Part shown: positions 1-11,670 of the stretch, piece after piece
How positions within the stretch are numbered: position 1 is the first letter of the stretch
Layout: every line of letters begins with the position of its first letter
From: Bigelowiella natans CCMP2755
Taxonomy: Eukaryota; Cercozoa; Chlorarachniophyceae
Direction of reading: 5' to 3'
NCBI GenBank assembly: GCA_000320545.1
Contig: ADNK01003153.1
Span: 1-39,607 of the forward strand
DNA length: 39,607 nt
Position numbers and translations under genes: made by a program
The notes under the pieces: generated by a model
The model's input: the letters and a program-made list of their open reading frames with translations, nothing else
Database searches by the model: none
What the model was told of the DNA's origin: nothing

Positions 1-25
1 CCCCCCCCCCCCTCCCCACCACCAG

Positions 26-496
26 GTCACCGTGTACAATGCCACTCTTACGCAAGTGGACCTGAGGGCCAATCACAACCGAAGCTATAAGATGCATGTT
101 ATCAAGCAGGTGGGTGAGTGAGAGAGGAGGAGGAGGAGGAAAGAGAGGAGGGGGTACGCGTTGGAAGCTAGTCGTGTTTGGCGCGCAGCTTGCCTTCGAT
201 AATTTCCGTTCTATGACTATATTCATGATCATCGTCATCATCATCCTCCTCCTCCTCCTCCTCATCATCATCATCATCGTACCTTCCCCCCCCCCAAATC
301 TTCGCATTCACTGATTACCAGTCCAAAAGCCGCTACTACCTGTTTCGGCGATGGGGTCGGACAGGAGCCAAGGACGAGACATACAAAGCCTTCTCCCACG
401 CGCAAAAAGAGATTGAGGTGGGGTGGAGATTGGGGTGGGGTGGGGAGGGGTAATTTGTCAATGACATGAGACGGCATTATCACTACGTATTTCTTC

Positions 497-554
<58 letters not shown>

Positions 555-693
555 TTTAAAGGACTATAAAGTCGAGCAGTTCTCCTCAGCGAAGGCAGCA
601 TGCAAAGCTTTTCAGGTTGTTGCTGCGGCTGCGGTGACAGCATTCGTTCTTGTCGTTGTCGAAAGACGTTGTGGTGATAGGAATAGGAAGAAG

Positions 694-725
<32 letters not shown>

Positions 726-1206
726 ACGGAGGAGGCGAGAGAGGGGGGGGGAGGGGGGGGAGGGGATAGCTGCCGTTGATGCTATTTGGTTTCTTGACAT
801 TTCGATGGAAATACAAACCCACACATGCATCCGCCCATCCCCTCCCCACACACGCTCACGCACCTGTACCGCACACTTCGATGGGTGGCAATGCGTGTCT
901 CCTCCTCCTCCTCCTCCTCCTCCTCCTCCTCCTCTTTTCTCTCAAGACATCAAGGAGGCCTCGACTTTCCCATTCCGCTTCTCTCCGATTTCGTCTTCCT
1001 AAAGCATCATCATCTTCCTCATCACCCCCTCCCGTCTCTCTCTCTCTCTCTCAGACTCAATTCAAGAAGATGACAAAGCTGGAGTGGTTACTGCTCACCG
1101 ATCATGAGTTCCAAAAGCAGCAGGGAGGCTATAACCTGGTGGAGCTCGCACGTACTAGCGAGAAGGTGTTTGGATGGTGCTGCAACTGCTTGCAGCAGTA
1201 GCAGCA

Positions 1207-1239
<33 letters not shown>

Positions 1240-1830
1240 ATTCAATTTAGCCTTGGTTGCACTTTGGCTGGTCAAATAATGAACAGTGTGTCTTTGACGA
1301 CCTTTTTTTTTTTGCGGTGGTGATGGTTATCTTCCTGCCATGGGGAGAGGGGGAGAGCTGTCCCAACGCCTTCTCTCTATGGGAAAGAGGGAGGGAAGCG
1401 GGGGTTCTGATCGATGGTGCTATGTTGCGCTGTGCTTTGCTGCTTCTCATTATCATCCTCGTGTGTTTATTCCTCCTTCACGAAGAATAAATGGAAGGCA
1501 AATGCGGCAAAGGTAAGGACGTTGTCCATGATCACCAACCCATTCGAATCTCCCCCCCCCCCCCCCCCTCCCACATACACACACACGCGCGCGCGCGCAT
1601 ATAGAAATATACCGTTTCACTGTCATATTACGTGCTGTGGTTTACGAAAATACAGGGCACCGGTGGAGGGGGTTCTCTTTCATCTTCTTCGTCAGCAAAA
1701 TGCCAGTTGGAACCACGTCTTAAGGGCCTGATCGAGCAGCTGTGGGATGAAAACACAATCGTTGAGGTGAGAATGTACTAGTATTGGCTATATTGCGTTG
1801 TTTTTGTCCTGATTGATGTGGAAGTAGTAG

Positions 1831-1861
<31 letters not shown>

Positions 1862-2701
1862 CTAGCACCAACATGTTTATCAGCAGCACAATCTGGTTTG
1901 TTACGGATATAGTCATGTATTTTTCAAGGTAATTGATGTTCGTTCTCTCCCTTTCCCTTACCCCCCCCCCCCCCCTCCAAAATTTTAAAGGAGCAAGACG
2001 TCCGATTTGGAACAGTTATGTTCTTTTGATTGTGCTTCCTATCATTCATTTGATCGCGCTCACTCGCCCCCCCCCCCCCCCCTTCCCTTTGTGTTATAAT
2101 ATTAATTACACTCTTCACATATTTATGCGCGCGAATCTTGGGGTAGGATGCCTTTGGGGAAGCTTTCGAAAAAGTCAATCGATAAAGGTGATGAAAGGAT
2201 TAACACGAGAGAGAGCTGCCTCAATATGCGAGTCTCGTTGTGTAGATGCATAGTAAGAAAGAAAATGAGGGTGTGAGTGTGTGTGTACGTGTGTGTGTGC
2301 TTTCACTTTTGAGATGAGGCAAAATGCCGTGTATCTTCATACTATCCGCCTTCTTCCTCACGCTAGGGCACAGCATCTTGAATCGTATTCGATCTATCCT
2401 GGAAGAGAACAAAACCGAGACGTCGGTAGGAGTAACACACACTGCGCCACTGCAACCGCACATCTTGTAGCGTATGCAGGGTCACCGTTACAAATTTTGC
2501 ACGTGTGCATCCGAGTTTGTGCTGTTCAGTGCATGATTTTAGTCTCTTCCCAACAGCAAGGTACGAGCAACCCCGTGATCCTGAAGGCGAAGCTAGAAGC
2601 TGCTTGCACCGAGTTCTTCTCGGTACAATATAATGATGGCATCAACCTGGCGCGTGCAGAGCTGCTGCTGCTGCTGCTGCTGCTGCTGTTATGACGATGA
2701 C

Positions 2702-2738
<37 letters not shown>

Positions 2739-3163
2739 GCATGTTTAAGTAAGATGTGTGCGTGTGTCTGAGTGTGTTTGCGTGGCACTTACGCACACAG
2801 GTAATCCCCTCCCCCCACCCAAAGATGATTATGAGGTTCTCTCAGCTCCAGAAGAGGGTAGTACCCACATCGTTGCGGTTCAAGGAGTGATATAGATACT
2901 AATGAGGATGATAATGATGATGGTGTGAAGGAGGAGGAGGAGGAGGACAACGACGACGGCGGGGGGGGGAGGGGATAATGACGATTGTACTTTTAAATAA
3001 TACGATGGAGGCCTCCTCTTTATTCGTTTTTCCCCATAGCCACCAACCGTGCTGCTGATTCGAGTAGGTAACGATGCTGAACATCCTCTCGGATATAGCC
3101 CTCGCTCAGAATCTGGTAGCGAGTCAGTGCGTGCTCAAACCGACGACGACGATAATGATGATA

Positions 3164-3195
<32 letters not shown>

Positions 3196-3490
3196 CATGA
3201 TGGTGATCTAATGGGGTGCAAAGTACAAGTGCGATGGCACCGACTGTCTATTTTATTGGGAAGTTGAGTCCGCCGCATCGATAGTTCCTCTCCCTTATCA
3301 CCCTGCGTTCTTGCCTGCATATAAAATGGCCTTGGCACTCATCGTGATATAGGCTTCGAGGGCGACGGGGCTTAAGCATCATCTTGATGAAAAGTAAGAT
3401 CATTCGACTGCATTTAGTAGTCCATATTGGGCGCTCAAAAAGCTTTTTAATGCACGCGCAGCTATACGTTCATTCACACACGTACAAACA

Positions 3491-3531
<41 letters not shown>

Positions 3532-3653
3532 TATTCATAAACGTCACTAGGTGCACCCTCCAACCAAAAACAGCATGTGTAAACATTTTTCCTTTCACCA
3601 ACAACACCCACAGATACGAGACTATGGGCTGCGACCTGAAGGTACACCGACGC

Positions 3654-3686
<33 letters not shown>

Positions 3687-4209
3687 TCCACCAATATCAA
3701 CCACTCACCATCTATCCCCCCCCCCCCCCCCCCCCAAAAAAAACTCGATCTTATCCGTCGGCAACCCAATAACTTCAGCTTCTACCGAGAGATGACCCGA
3801 AGTGGAGCGATATTAAGGCCTCTCTGGACAACACATGCACGCATAAGGTTCTCCTCACACCTCTCTTGTCATATATCTTCTCCTGCTGCTGCTATATGCG
3901 CCGCTCCCATTGAAGCGTGTGTTTGCTAGAGGAGCGTGCTCTGCTTCGTTGGATGCCTGATATGAGTGGCATCGTCTGCTGTGCATTGCAGGACCGCTTA
4001 ACGATAATGTATGGCTATGGTAAAGGGCTTGAACCTCCTCAACTCTTGGATGTATTTGAAGTAATATTTGAAACTGGCTGCCCAGAAAACTCCCCTCCCC
4101 CAGACTCGAAAATAAAAGCGCCCCCCCCCCCCCTCAATTGCTGATGTGCCAAATTGCGGTTTCGATACGAGGCGTCGTATGGGAGACTAGCATGCTGTAT
4201 ATATGATCA

Positions 4210-4256
<47 letters not shown>

Positions 4257-4372
4257 ATATTTACATGGAGTGTTGTTCTTGATGCAAACCTGAAATATCT
4301 TTCCCCCTCCTCCCTTTACCATCATCCAGGGAAATCGGAAGGGAGAGGGAGAACGATTCAAGGTGAATACAA

Positions 4373-4408
<36 letters not shown>

Positions 4409-4781
4409 CTTGATTATATGTATTATTTAAACTTGATGGTGTAGCTGTAAGCTCGATAGTTAAAATCCTCCCTCCCCCCCCTTCCCCCTGCAGACACATG
4501 TATATGCACATTCACACGCCTACACGTACACCAAACGCCGTCATTATTGTTATCATAATCGTTTCTGTCTTCGTCATCGTCCAACATCGCCATCATCGGA
4601 ACGAAAGGCTAGCAATGCGTTCATTCATTCATCACCATCATCATCATCATCATCATCATCGTCGTCGTCATCAGACTCATAACTCTCTGGGAAATCGTAA
4701 GCTTCTATGGCACGGGACCAACATTGCTGTTGTCGTTGCTATTTGTTCCACTGGCCTTCGCATCATGCCGGTGACACCACC

Positions 4782-4813
<32 letters not shown>

Positions 4814-6422
4814 CAACAACGAAGACGGGAGGAGGAGGAGGGAGGAGGACGATGACGATGGCACGGCACATACACGCGCGCGCATATATAGATAAGAAAT
4901 TATAAAAAAATATTTTTTCTGCATACTATGTAACAAATGATTGTCGTGCGCTGTCCCCTCCTCCCTCCGTCCGTCAATTCCCAGCACTCTGGTGGCCGTG
5001 TGGGCCGAGGAATCTATTTCGCCTCTGAAAACGGAAAATCTGCGGTGAGAAACACCAAGGAAGGAAGGAAAAAAAGAAGAAGAAGAAGAAGAAGAAGAAG
5101 AAGAAGAAGAGGAATCACGATAACAATCACGAGAGAAAACGATCGTAAATAACTCTATGCGCTGCTGCTGCGTCTCCTTGTGGTCTTTCCTTCTTTGTGT
5201 GTCAGAACTATGTTGCGACTGCGAGTGATGGGACAGGCATCATGTTTCTCTGTGAGGTAGTGATCTCTCATTCCTAAGGGCATCGAGAAAGGGGGGAGGG
5301 GGGGGGAGGGAGGGAAAGGAAGAGGAGGAGGACAGTGAGAGGAAAATGAATATTCGGGTTTCATCATGTCGTCGTCATTCGCACTGTAATAGACGGTCCT
5401 TGGCAAAGAAAAGCACATCATCCATGATGATCCTGAACTGCGGAGGGCGCCATCAGGGTATGTCGTGCATTTACTTATTTAGTTTGTGCATTTATTTACT
5501 CGCATAGTCTTGCAAGTTCTACTTATTCATGTACACGGTGTGCGCTGCAAATGAAAAGGTACAACAGCGTTGTCGCACAAGGCCATTACGAGCCTGATCC
5601 AACGGTACTACAATGCACAAGGCTATACTAACCCCCCCCCTCTCCGCCGCCACCACCAATGCTCCCCGCGCTTTATATCGTGAGGTTGTGGCGTTGTTTG
5701 GAGATCGACCAACAGTGCTATTATTCAGGGCGATGTTGTGTTCTCTCTGGATGGAAAAAACGTGATTCTCCCAACGGCAACACCTGTATAAAACCCCTCA
5801 CCATCAATTCGAGCGGCCATAGTTGCATATTTTGAGACAAAACATCATCGAAGCTACCACCCCCACCCCCACCACCACCGTCGTCATCACTATCGTCATC
5901 TCCTTGTTCTTTTCAAACAGCAAAAAAGGTCTCGCTACGAACACTCTGACTTCACTAGCACGGAATATCTTGTCTACAACGAATCGCAGGTAGCAGCGTG
6001 AGCGGTTGCGGCAGCATCGATGGCAGCAGAGGGAGTAGTAGTGATAGTAATAGTAGCAGTGGTAGTTGCTAGTTGAGAAGAAGAAGCAGAAGATTTATTT
6101 TGAATGATTGTATCGATGAAGCGAGTTGAAAAGCTCGCGATAGACTCTGGAGCATCCATGAATTTTGTAGCAAAATTTGTCTTCCGAAACAGAATTAATT
6201 AACTCTATCGGTGATTTGTTAAGTGCTTTTATCATCTTCCAATGGCAAATGCTCTTAAACTCCTTCAACGTTGTTTTCTGAATCCTTCCTTGTCCTCACG
6301 GAGTCAGTTGTAGGCAGATATCTTCGCGATCACTACAAGTTGATAACTTCATCTATTCACCACTATTTGTTCAGGTAAGATTACGGTATCTGCTCAAGTT
6401 GAAAATGCCACCAAAGCAGTAG
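26..6422 (+). CDS. Poly(ADP-ribose) polymerase, PARP1/2 type (5' partial, 25 exons)
   Basis: This enzyme transfers ADP-ribose from NAD+ to proteins, typically at DNA breaks in the nucleus. My exons are 26-109, 322-417, 562-615, 1055-1165, 1486-1512, 1656-1766, 1991-2019, 2147-2187, 2367-2425, 2557-2622, 2801-2857, 3068-3115, 3353-3393, 3614-3641, 3779-3847, 3992-4060, 4330-4362, 4675-4770, 4985-5044, 5206-5256, 5393-5457, 5559-5604, 5729-5785, 5921-5989 and 6375-6422 (TAG). They join without a stop into about 504 residues. Domain order is WGR (RRWGRTG, about residue 37), a Ser/Gly linker, the helical regulatory domain (MPLGKLSKKSIDK) and the catalytic domain. The H-Y-E triad is present: His in LLWHGTN, Tyr in GRGIYFAS, Glu in STEYLVYNE. 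That supports polymer synthesis rather than mono-ADP-ribosylation. Any N-terminal zinc finger or BRCT region lies upstream of the window. The 27-nt exon at 1486 and the exon 7/8 junction are the least certain parts. Confidence 0.93.
497..933. repeat. Microsatellites in PARP introns 2-3
   Basis: A (CA)n tract runs directly into (TA)n at about 497-550, ending 11 bases before exon 3. Intron 3 carries (GAT)n at about 694-725 and (CTC)n at 901-933, and intron 4 then carries (AGT)n at about 1207-1240. These tracts generate long histidine, methionine, serine or proline reading frames that are not genes. Confidence 0.9.
2660..3195. repeat. CTG and GAT trinucleotide tracts in PARP introns
   Basis: A (CTG)n tract is followed by a long (GAT)n tract at 2660-2739 in the intron after exon 10. 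Further (GAT)n lies at about 3147-3195 in the intron after exon 12. All are outside the exons that I could phase. Confidence 0.88.
3494..5111. repeat. Cluster of TA, AAC, poly-C, GT, CAT, CCA and AAG tracts in PARP introns
   Basis: Tracts are (TA)n about 3494-3525, (AAC)n 3652-3686, poly-C 3717-3735, (TA)n 4216-4250, (GT)n 4375-4407, (CAT)n 4631-4660, (CCA)n/(ACA)n 4778-4820 and (AAG)n 5079-5110. Almost every PARP intron in this stretch holds at least one tract, while the exons between them are clean. Confidence 0.88.
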
Positions 6423-7738
6423 GCAAGGAAGAAACCCTCGATCTAGATGTTTGATGCAAGGACAACGTTTCTCATAGATTTTCACGATTGAAACTCGGCA
6501 GCTTCAGTGCTCACACGTGTAGCACGCATGTACACAGTGCGTGAGTGTGTGACGCAAGTTGTCAGTGCACATCATTGTTTGGCAATGCACACACCCACCA
6601 AGCTAGCTAGCCACGTTTGGCGAATGGTCAGGCCATCGCAATCGAACAAATCTCTGCGCACACAATGCACAGATGCAATGGGCTGTGCATACATGACCAT
6701 CGACGAGGCACACGTGCATGTGAAACGTGAATGACGTTTGTGCGACACACATCGCATGCGTCACGTGACACAGACCAGCAAAACAAGCGACGGCTAGTCG
6801 GGCTGTCAGCAGGAATGGAGAACGTTCTCCAGCATTTTTGACATTTTCCTTCAACATGTGGTGGAGTGGGTACTTGTCGCGGAACATCGAGAAGAAAGTG
6901 AGATGAACAGTTTCGCAAGCTAGCAAGCTGCATGGTGAGACGCGAGAAGAGCGTCAGAGCCAGCTAGCCAGAGAGGCCAGTGCGCAACAAACTTCATCTG
7001 GCACGCAGCCCACAATTCACAAGGAATGGCAACAAATGAACGGCTGCAAATGCATCCGCACGTTCCCGCGAAAAGCATCGTGGAGGGTTCATGTTTCATC
7101 GCACCTTGGAAGAAGAAGGAGGGAAAATCCGTGAACAATGAACAATGATAAAGAACTACATTTCCAAAATGTAACAAGACATTTGCAGTGTACGAAACGC
7201 AGTGCCTCGAACTAACTTTAGTGAGGACCATCTAGTGAAACCAAAAGGAATCAAGAATGGCATTGTAGCCACTCCTCCGTGTCACGTTCGCCTTTGATGG
7301 AGGCCTGAGGCTGGCACACATTTTCATCAACGACATCCAATATGCCTTGGCTTCTACTGAAATCAGGACCCTTTCAGAGGTATCTTTTGATTTCACTTGA
7401 TTTGAGGCAAATCATCTTGTCGTCAGGGTAAAAATGGATTGTGTTTTCCTGATCGAAAGGCGAAAAAGGGAAACGGTCGATGGGTTTCTCGATCGAAACT
7501 AAGAGTGAAATGTAACTGAATCTATTAGTACGACAAAACAAAATATCATGTCGCATTATGAAATTATGCACGCTTCTTCGACTGATACTGAAGACTAGGA
7601 AGTCGGTTGGTTTGTCCAAAACGCCAGGTTTTTAGTGGAATATAGATAATATCCTATTGTCGCATATAAGAAATGTAATGTTAACTCTCAGAAATAAAAA
7701 AAACACAAAAGACTCTTTATCTGAAAGTTGAACAAGCA
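6423..7738. other. Spacer between PARP and radial-spoke genes, no supported gene
   Basis: No exon could be phased here. The part from about 6484 to 7260 lacks microsatellites and is rich in TGCA/GCACA words and GCTAGCTAG-like palindromes (6601-6610, 6917-6925, 6961-6970). This resembles the texture of the mobile-element block at 10512-10990. It may be an old element remnant, but no terminal repeat, target duplication or protein domain was recognised. 7380-7735 is ordinary AT-richer sequence leading into the next start codon. Confidence 0.4.
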
Positions 7739-9122
7739 ATGGAGGACGCGTTGGGCCTAGTGCAGCAGGCCGATGCCCAAGGCACATCTCTATACGAACA
7801 CCTCACGAAGCTCATCACTGCCCTTGCAGCTCAACAGAAGCCTGTAGACATCGCAGCGCTTTCTCTTCAGATTAAAAATGCGACGTTCGCTCTCGATATT
7901 CCAAAGGTGGTTGCTTCAGATAGGGACTATGTTGAGGAGAAAAGCGTTTCTAGTGATTTTGACACAAGCCTTCCGTTGTGAAGCCTTCCAATATCCTTAA
8001 CGGGATAAATAGTTATGATAATTTGTGTTGGGGGATGATGCCTCTTTTTAATACTACTGTGGAACGATACGTGGACGAATTTCGGACACCCGCATACCAC
8101 GGTGTTCTCCCTCAAGTACGGTTTGGGCTACAATTTTTAATTCAGGAATTCATGTGCGCGCGTAGAGATGTGATCTCCATTTACGAACAACAGTTTGCTT
8201 TCTGCTTTGCTTTTGCATTTCACCACGGAAGGAAGTATATAGCTGCTCACTTCCGTCTGTTAATGCACGAATCTTTCTGTGCCTGCTCGTGCCTAATCTG
8301 AAGGATGAGCACGGGCCTTTGAAAATCTCTCTTCTGATACTTTTGATACGTCTTCTATCAGGAGATCATCCCGGTCGGCAAGGATGCTAAGACAAAGACG
8401 ATTCTCTCGGTGTTGAACAAGATCGTATCGCTTTACAAAATACCTCCTTCAGCACCCCTCCCCCCTGTGAAAGAGGTAAAGGAACCTCCAAAGGATGACG
8501 ATGGCAACCCGATTCCTTCGCCTCTGCACTATCCTCTACTACCGAGTGACCTTCCGCCCCCTCCACAAGATCTCCAGCGAGACGGCTACATGCTCTCGTG
8601 GGCAGGGGTGGACATGGGAGACGACTATATGGCCGCACTTTCTCTCTCTATCCGCGAGCTCTCAGTCAAGAAAGACCTTTCCCAGGTGCGCCTCTTCGGC
8701 AAGATTAATGGAACCTCCAAGGACTACTACATTCTCGAGGCAGCATGCCCGCCTGCCCTCATCGAAAGTGACAAAAAACGCGTTGCTGCCGAGCACAAGG
8801 CTGCGCTTGAGAACAAGACGCCATACGCGGAGATGGATCATTCCGAATCATGGGGGCAAGGTGTAAACGGCTTCGTATATTACGTGTCTAACACTGCTGT
8901 CGCTAAAGCGGAGGATTGGGTGATGCTCCCGCGCCTCAATGGAGCGTGGATCCGGACGTCAAGAAAGTCCAGGAGGTTCTTCACTGGAAATCTCAACGCT
9001 CGAGTTGGAGGGTATCCTCTCTCTCCACAATGAAATAATACAGTTTATTAATTTTCCTACTATGTCGTGTTGCATTGTTTTGGAAAGAGGGGAAAGAAAG
9101 TGTGTGTGTGCGTGTATGTGTT

Positions 9123-9176
<54 letters not shown>

Positions 9177-9777
9177 GGGGAAAATTGTGTGCGCGTCCGG
9201 CCTTTTTTTTAAACTAAACTTTTAAAAATGCCGCAAAGCCATCATAGATTATCAGACTTCGGGAGAAATCCGCATAATAGCAAGCTGAGAAAAGAATTAC
9301 AGAAGCAAGATGAAGACGAGGAGAATATCAGTCTCACACTTCCTGAAATATAAAAATCAGGTACCCGTCTTTTCCGTGGGGGGAAGCTGCTTATCTTCGA
9401 GCAAGAATCGCTGAAATCGCCCACGAATGCTCTCTCGCTCCTGCAGGGATGTGGGCAAAGGACGACGAAGTCGAAGGCGCCAATGTAATATCAGCAACAA
9501 TAGTTCTGCGATGTGATTGCTGGTCTAGGAAAAGGAATTAATAAATAGCGTTTGTGGATGAATATGATAGGTCATCAAGGTTAGCGATGGCTTCGAACCA
9601 AAACTAGCTTCCGATCTCTGCGGCGAGGCCTTCGGCGAAAACTGGGAGCACATCATGCCAGCTCTGAGGGAAGGGAAGGAAGTGAAGGGCGTCAACAATG
9701 GCGGCCGCGTTACGAAGTGGACCCCCCCGCAGCTCCCGGAGGATGCCGAGCCAGTCGAGGGATGGTACTTCTACTAG

Positions 9778-9819
<42 letters not shown>

Positions 9820-10511
9820 AAAATGAAGCCGCGGTGCCACAAAAAAATGCAGCAGCACCGCCGAGTCGCCGAAGCAGCAATACAATCTGACAAATGCCCT
9901 TCCCCTCGTCCTCCCCCTCACTCGAAATAGGTACACGCCCGATGACGACGACGAGGAGTACTCGGAAGACATCGTGCGGAACTTAGCGGAGGAGAAAACG
10001 AAGCTCCCGGGCTTCGTCAACAAGGAAAAGGAGCCCCTCTCTCCATGGACCGCAGCCCTTTGCACGACGATGGGGTACTTCCCGGAGAAGGCCGAGGGGG
10101 CCGTGGCAGCGATTCGAAGCCTACACTGGCCAGGAGCGCTCTGCGCGTCTGACGGCAAGTCGTTCGTCAACATCTATGTAGGCACGGGGCAGCCTAGAAT
10201 CGCCAAGTACTACAGTCCTCCGCCCCCCCCCAAGGTGCTCGGAGAATTCCAGAAGCCGGCAGGCGATGACGAGGGAGACGCGAAGCCTAACCCGAACGGT
10301 GAGCTGCTGATTCGTAAGAGAGAATTTCTAGCGGTGCTGTTTGGTGTCTGCGGTGACTTTTTTGGAGTGTGGATTCAATCTTTGTGATTTGAGGGGTGAA
10401 TCAAATGACGTGTGTCCTTGCGATGATTGCCTCTCTCCTCCCTCCTCAGGTTTAGTTGAGCAGAAAGACCCTAGGCCACCTGCACCAGAAGGAGAAGCAG
10501 AGGGAGAGTAG
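7739..10511 (+). CDS. Flagellar radial spoke head protein, RSP4/6 (RSPH4A/6A) family
   Basis: This family forms the radial spoke head of motile axonemes, which passes signals from the central pair to the dynein arms. Exons I can phase are 7739-7906, 8362-9011, 9361-9484, 9571-9764, 9931-10298 and 10450-10511 (TAG), giving about 521 residues, typical of the family. Family hallmarks are SLYEHLTKLI near the N-terminus, LSWAGVDMGDDY followed by RLFGKINGTSKDYYI, then VNGFVYYVSN, RFFTGNLNA, YLRARIAEIA, LSPWTAALCT and SLHWPGALCA followed by FVNIYVGTG. The tail is short and rich in Glu and Pro. A further small exon may lie between 7907 and 8361 (for example near 8050-8115), but I could not phase one. 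The introns contain (GA)n at about 9130-9173 and (CA)n at 9780-9813. Four of the five acceptors are followed directly by GT. The gene shows that the organism builds motile flagella. Confidence 0.93.
9130..9813. repeat. GA and CA dinucleotide tracts in radial-spoke gene introns
   Basis: (GA)n covers about 9130-9173 and (CA)n about 9780-9813. Both lie wholly inside introns defined by the phased exons. Confidence 0.9.
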
Positions 10512-10957
10512 ATCTGAGTTGCATGTTGCTTTCAGACTGCACGTCACCAGTGCACGCGTCGCAATTGCCTGACAGTTGACGCTGGCGTTTTTATGGTTGG
10601 CGCTTAGAAAGTACTGATGTGAAATCACCTCTGATTCTAGCAATCACGTCGCTGTCACAGCAGCGACGCATTTCTGTCGCACATGCGCGCAATTAGCTGC
10701 GATGTTGTGCGTAGTCTCGAGGCTTGCATCAAGTTCCAGACAATGGCCGCGGGCGGGCTCGGTGACGGCACATGTGTAGCAATCGCCGCGACACAATGCT
10801 GTGCATGACTCTGGCTGTGGAATGATGGTGAAGACGAGGCGAGCGCTACATGCGGAGAGCGCTCGCAATGATGTGCGAACACCGCATGTGCAAAACTGCA
10901 TGTTGAGCCATGTGTAGATGAGTGCGTCTGCGAGCCGACGTTCATCTACACACACAG
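10512..10957. other. Left flank of nested element block, no gene recognised
   Basis: This segment follows directly after the radial-spoke stop codon. It is GC/TGCA-rich, has no microsatellite and contains only non-coding-like open frames. It is probably the 3' flank or untranslated part of the coiled-coil ORF element (minus strand), but no terminal repeat shared with 18831-19100 was found by eye. Confidence 0.35.
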
Positions 10958-11133
10958 CTAGCTAGCGCTCAACGACATCCATGGCCTTTCATGGCCATGC
11001 AGCCCCTTGCCGAGAGGTTCTGCTGCTGCAATTTTCACATCGATGTTGGTTTCCATCATCTGCTTGATGATTCCATTTCGTGTTGATTTTTCCTGCTCGT
11101 TGGGGCCTAGTCTTGGGCCTCTCAGAACCACAG
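10958..11133 (-). pseudogene. 3' fragment of coiled-coil ORF interrupted by the LTR element
   Basis: This is the C-terminal remainder of the minus-strand ORF at 17643-18830. Beyond the CACAG duplication (11129-11133) the reading frame of the larger fragment continues in phase for 56 codons to a TAG at 10960-10958. The two fragments meet exactly at a codon boundary, so without the insertion the ORF would be 452 codons. No known domain was recognised in this part. Confidence 0.75.
11129..11133 (+). repeat. Left target-site duplication CACAG
   Basis: CACAG lies immediately outside the TG..CA boundary of the left LTR. It is identical to 17643-17647 on the other side, the 5-bp duplication expected from a retroviral-type integrase. 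Confidence 0.93.
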
Positions 11134-11555
11134 TGCGACCACTGAGAGCAACCTCCCAGTGTCGGCTTCTGTCTCTGCCAAACTAGCAAGCTCGTCGCCG
11201 CTCATTCAGCAAAAACAATCAAACTTTCCAATGAACAATGAAACCCTGATGACATTGGTGACTTCAGAACACACGCATGTGCACGCTCAAACAAACACAC
11301 TGACCGCTTTCAAACTTCTAGCGAACTGACTGCCAGATGCGGGTTCGCTGCCATTGACCAATCGAGGCAGCTACGTGCACACAAACTTGGTTTTCCCAAA
11401 CCACTTGCTTCCCATTTGATGACTCAATTTGCTCATCAACCAACAGCACCAACCAAACCCAAAACTGCCAAAACTGCAGGGCATTTCAACGGGATTAACT
11501 TGACTTGATTGACCACTTTCAACGGTCAAATTCCTTTGAATTTTCCGCCGTTGCA
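11134..11555 (-). repeat. 3' LTR of the retrotransposon, 422 bp
   Basis: This is a direct repeat of 17221-17642 with no indels and six differences (98.6% identity). In element orientation it begins TGCAACGG and ends GTCGCA. A 61-codon frame inside it is present in both LTR copies and is not treated as a gene. Confidence 0.95.
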
Positions 11556-11560
11556 TCATT

Positions 11561-11572
11561 CCCCCCTTTTTT
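11561..11572 (-). other. Polypurine tract of the LTR element
   Basis: On the element strand this is six A followed by six G, five bases upstream of the 3' LTR. It is the usual primer for plus-strand DNA synthesis in LTR elements. Confidence 0.85.
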
Positions 11573-11670
11573 GAATTTGCGGACGTCGCAAAACCAACTT
11601 GATGCAACAATCCATGTGCACTTGCACAAACTGAACGGAACACTTGGAAACTTGGACTTCCATTGCAAGT

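Noticed and set aside
466-1002. Long plus-strand open frame through TA, GAT and CTC repeats
   Set aside because: It is repeat-generated and crosses phased PARP introns. The coding part is only exon 3 (562-615). The same applies to other His-, Asp-, Ser- or Val-run frames at 3049-3267, 3470-3769, 4498-4905, 35037-35546 and 38121-38956.
3741-3929. Frame reading NNFSFYREM as a PARP exon
   Set aside because: It does not match the family. The other frame, from 3779 (LLPRDDPKWSDIKASLDNT), aligns with the PARP region before the catalytic loop and fits the phases.
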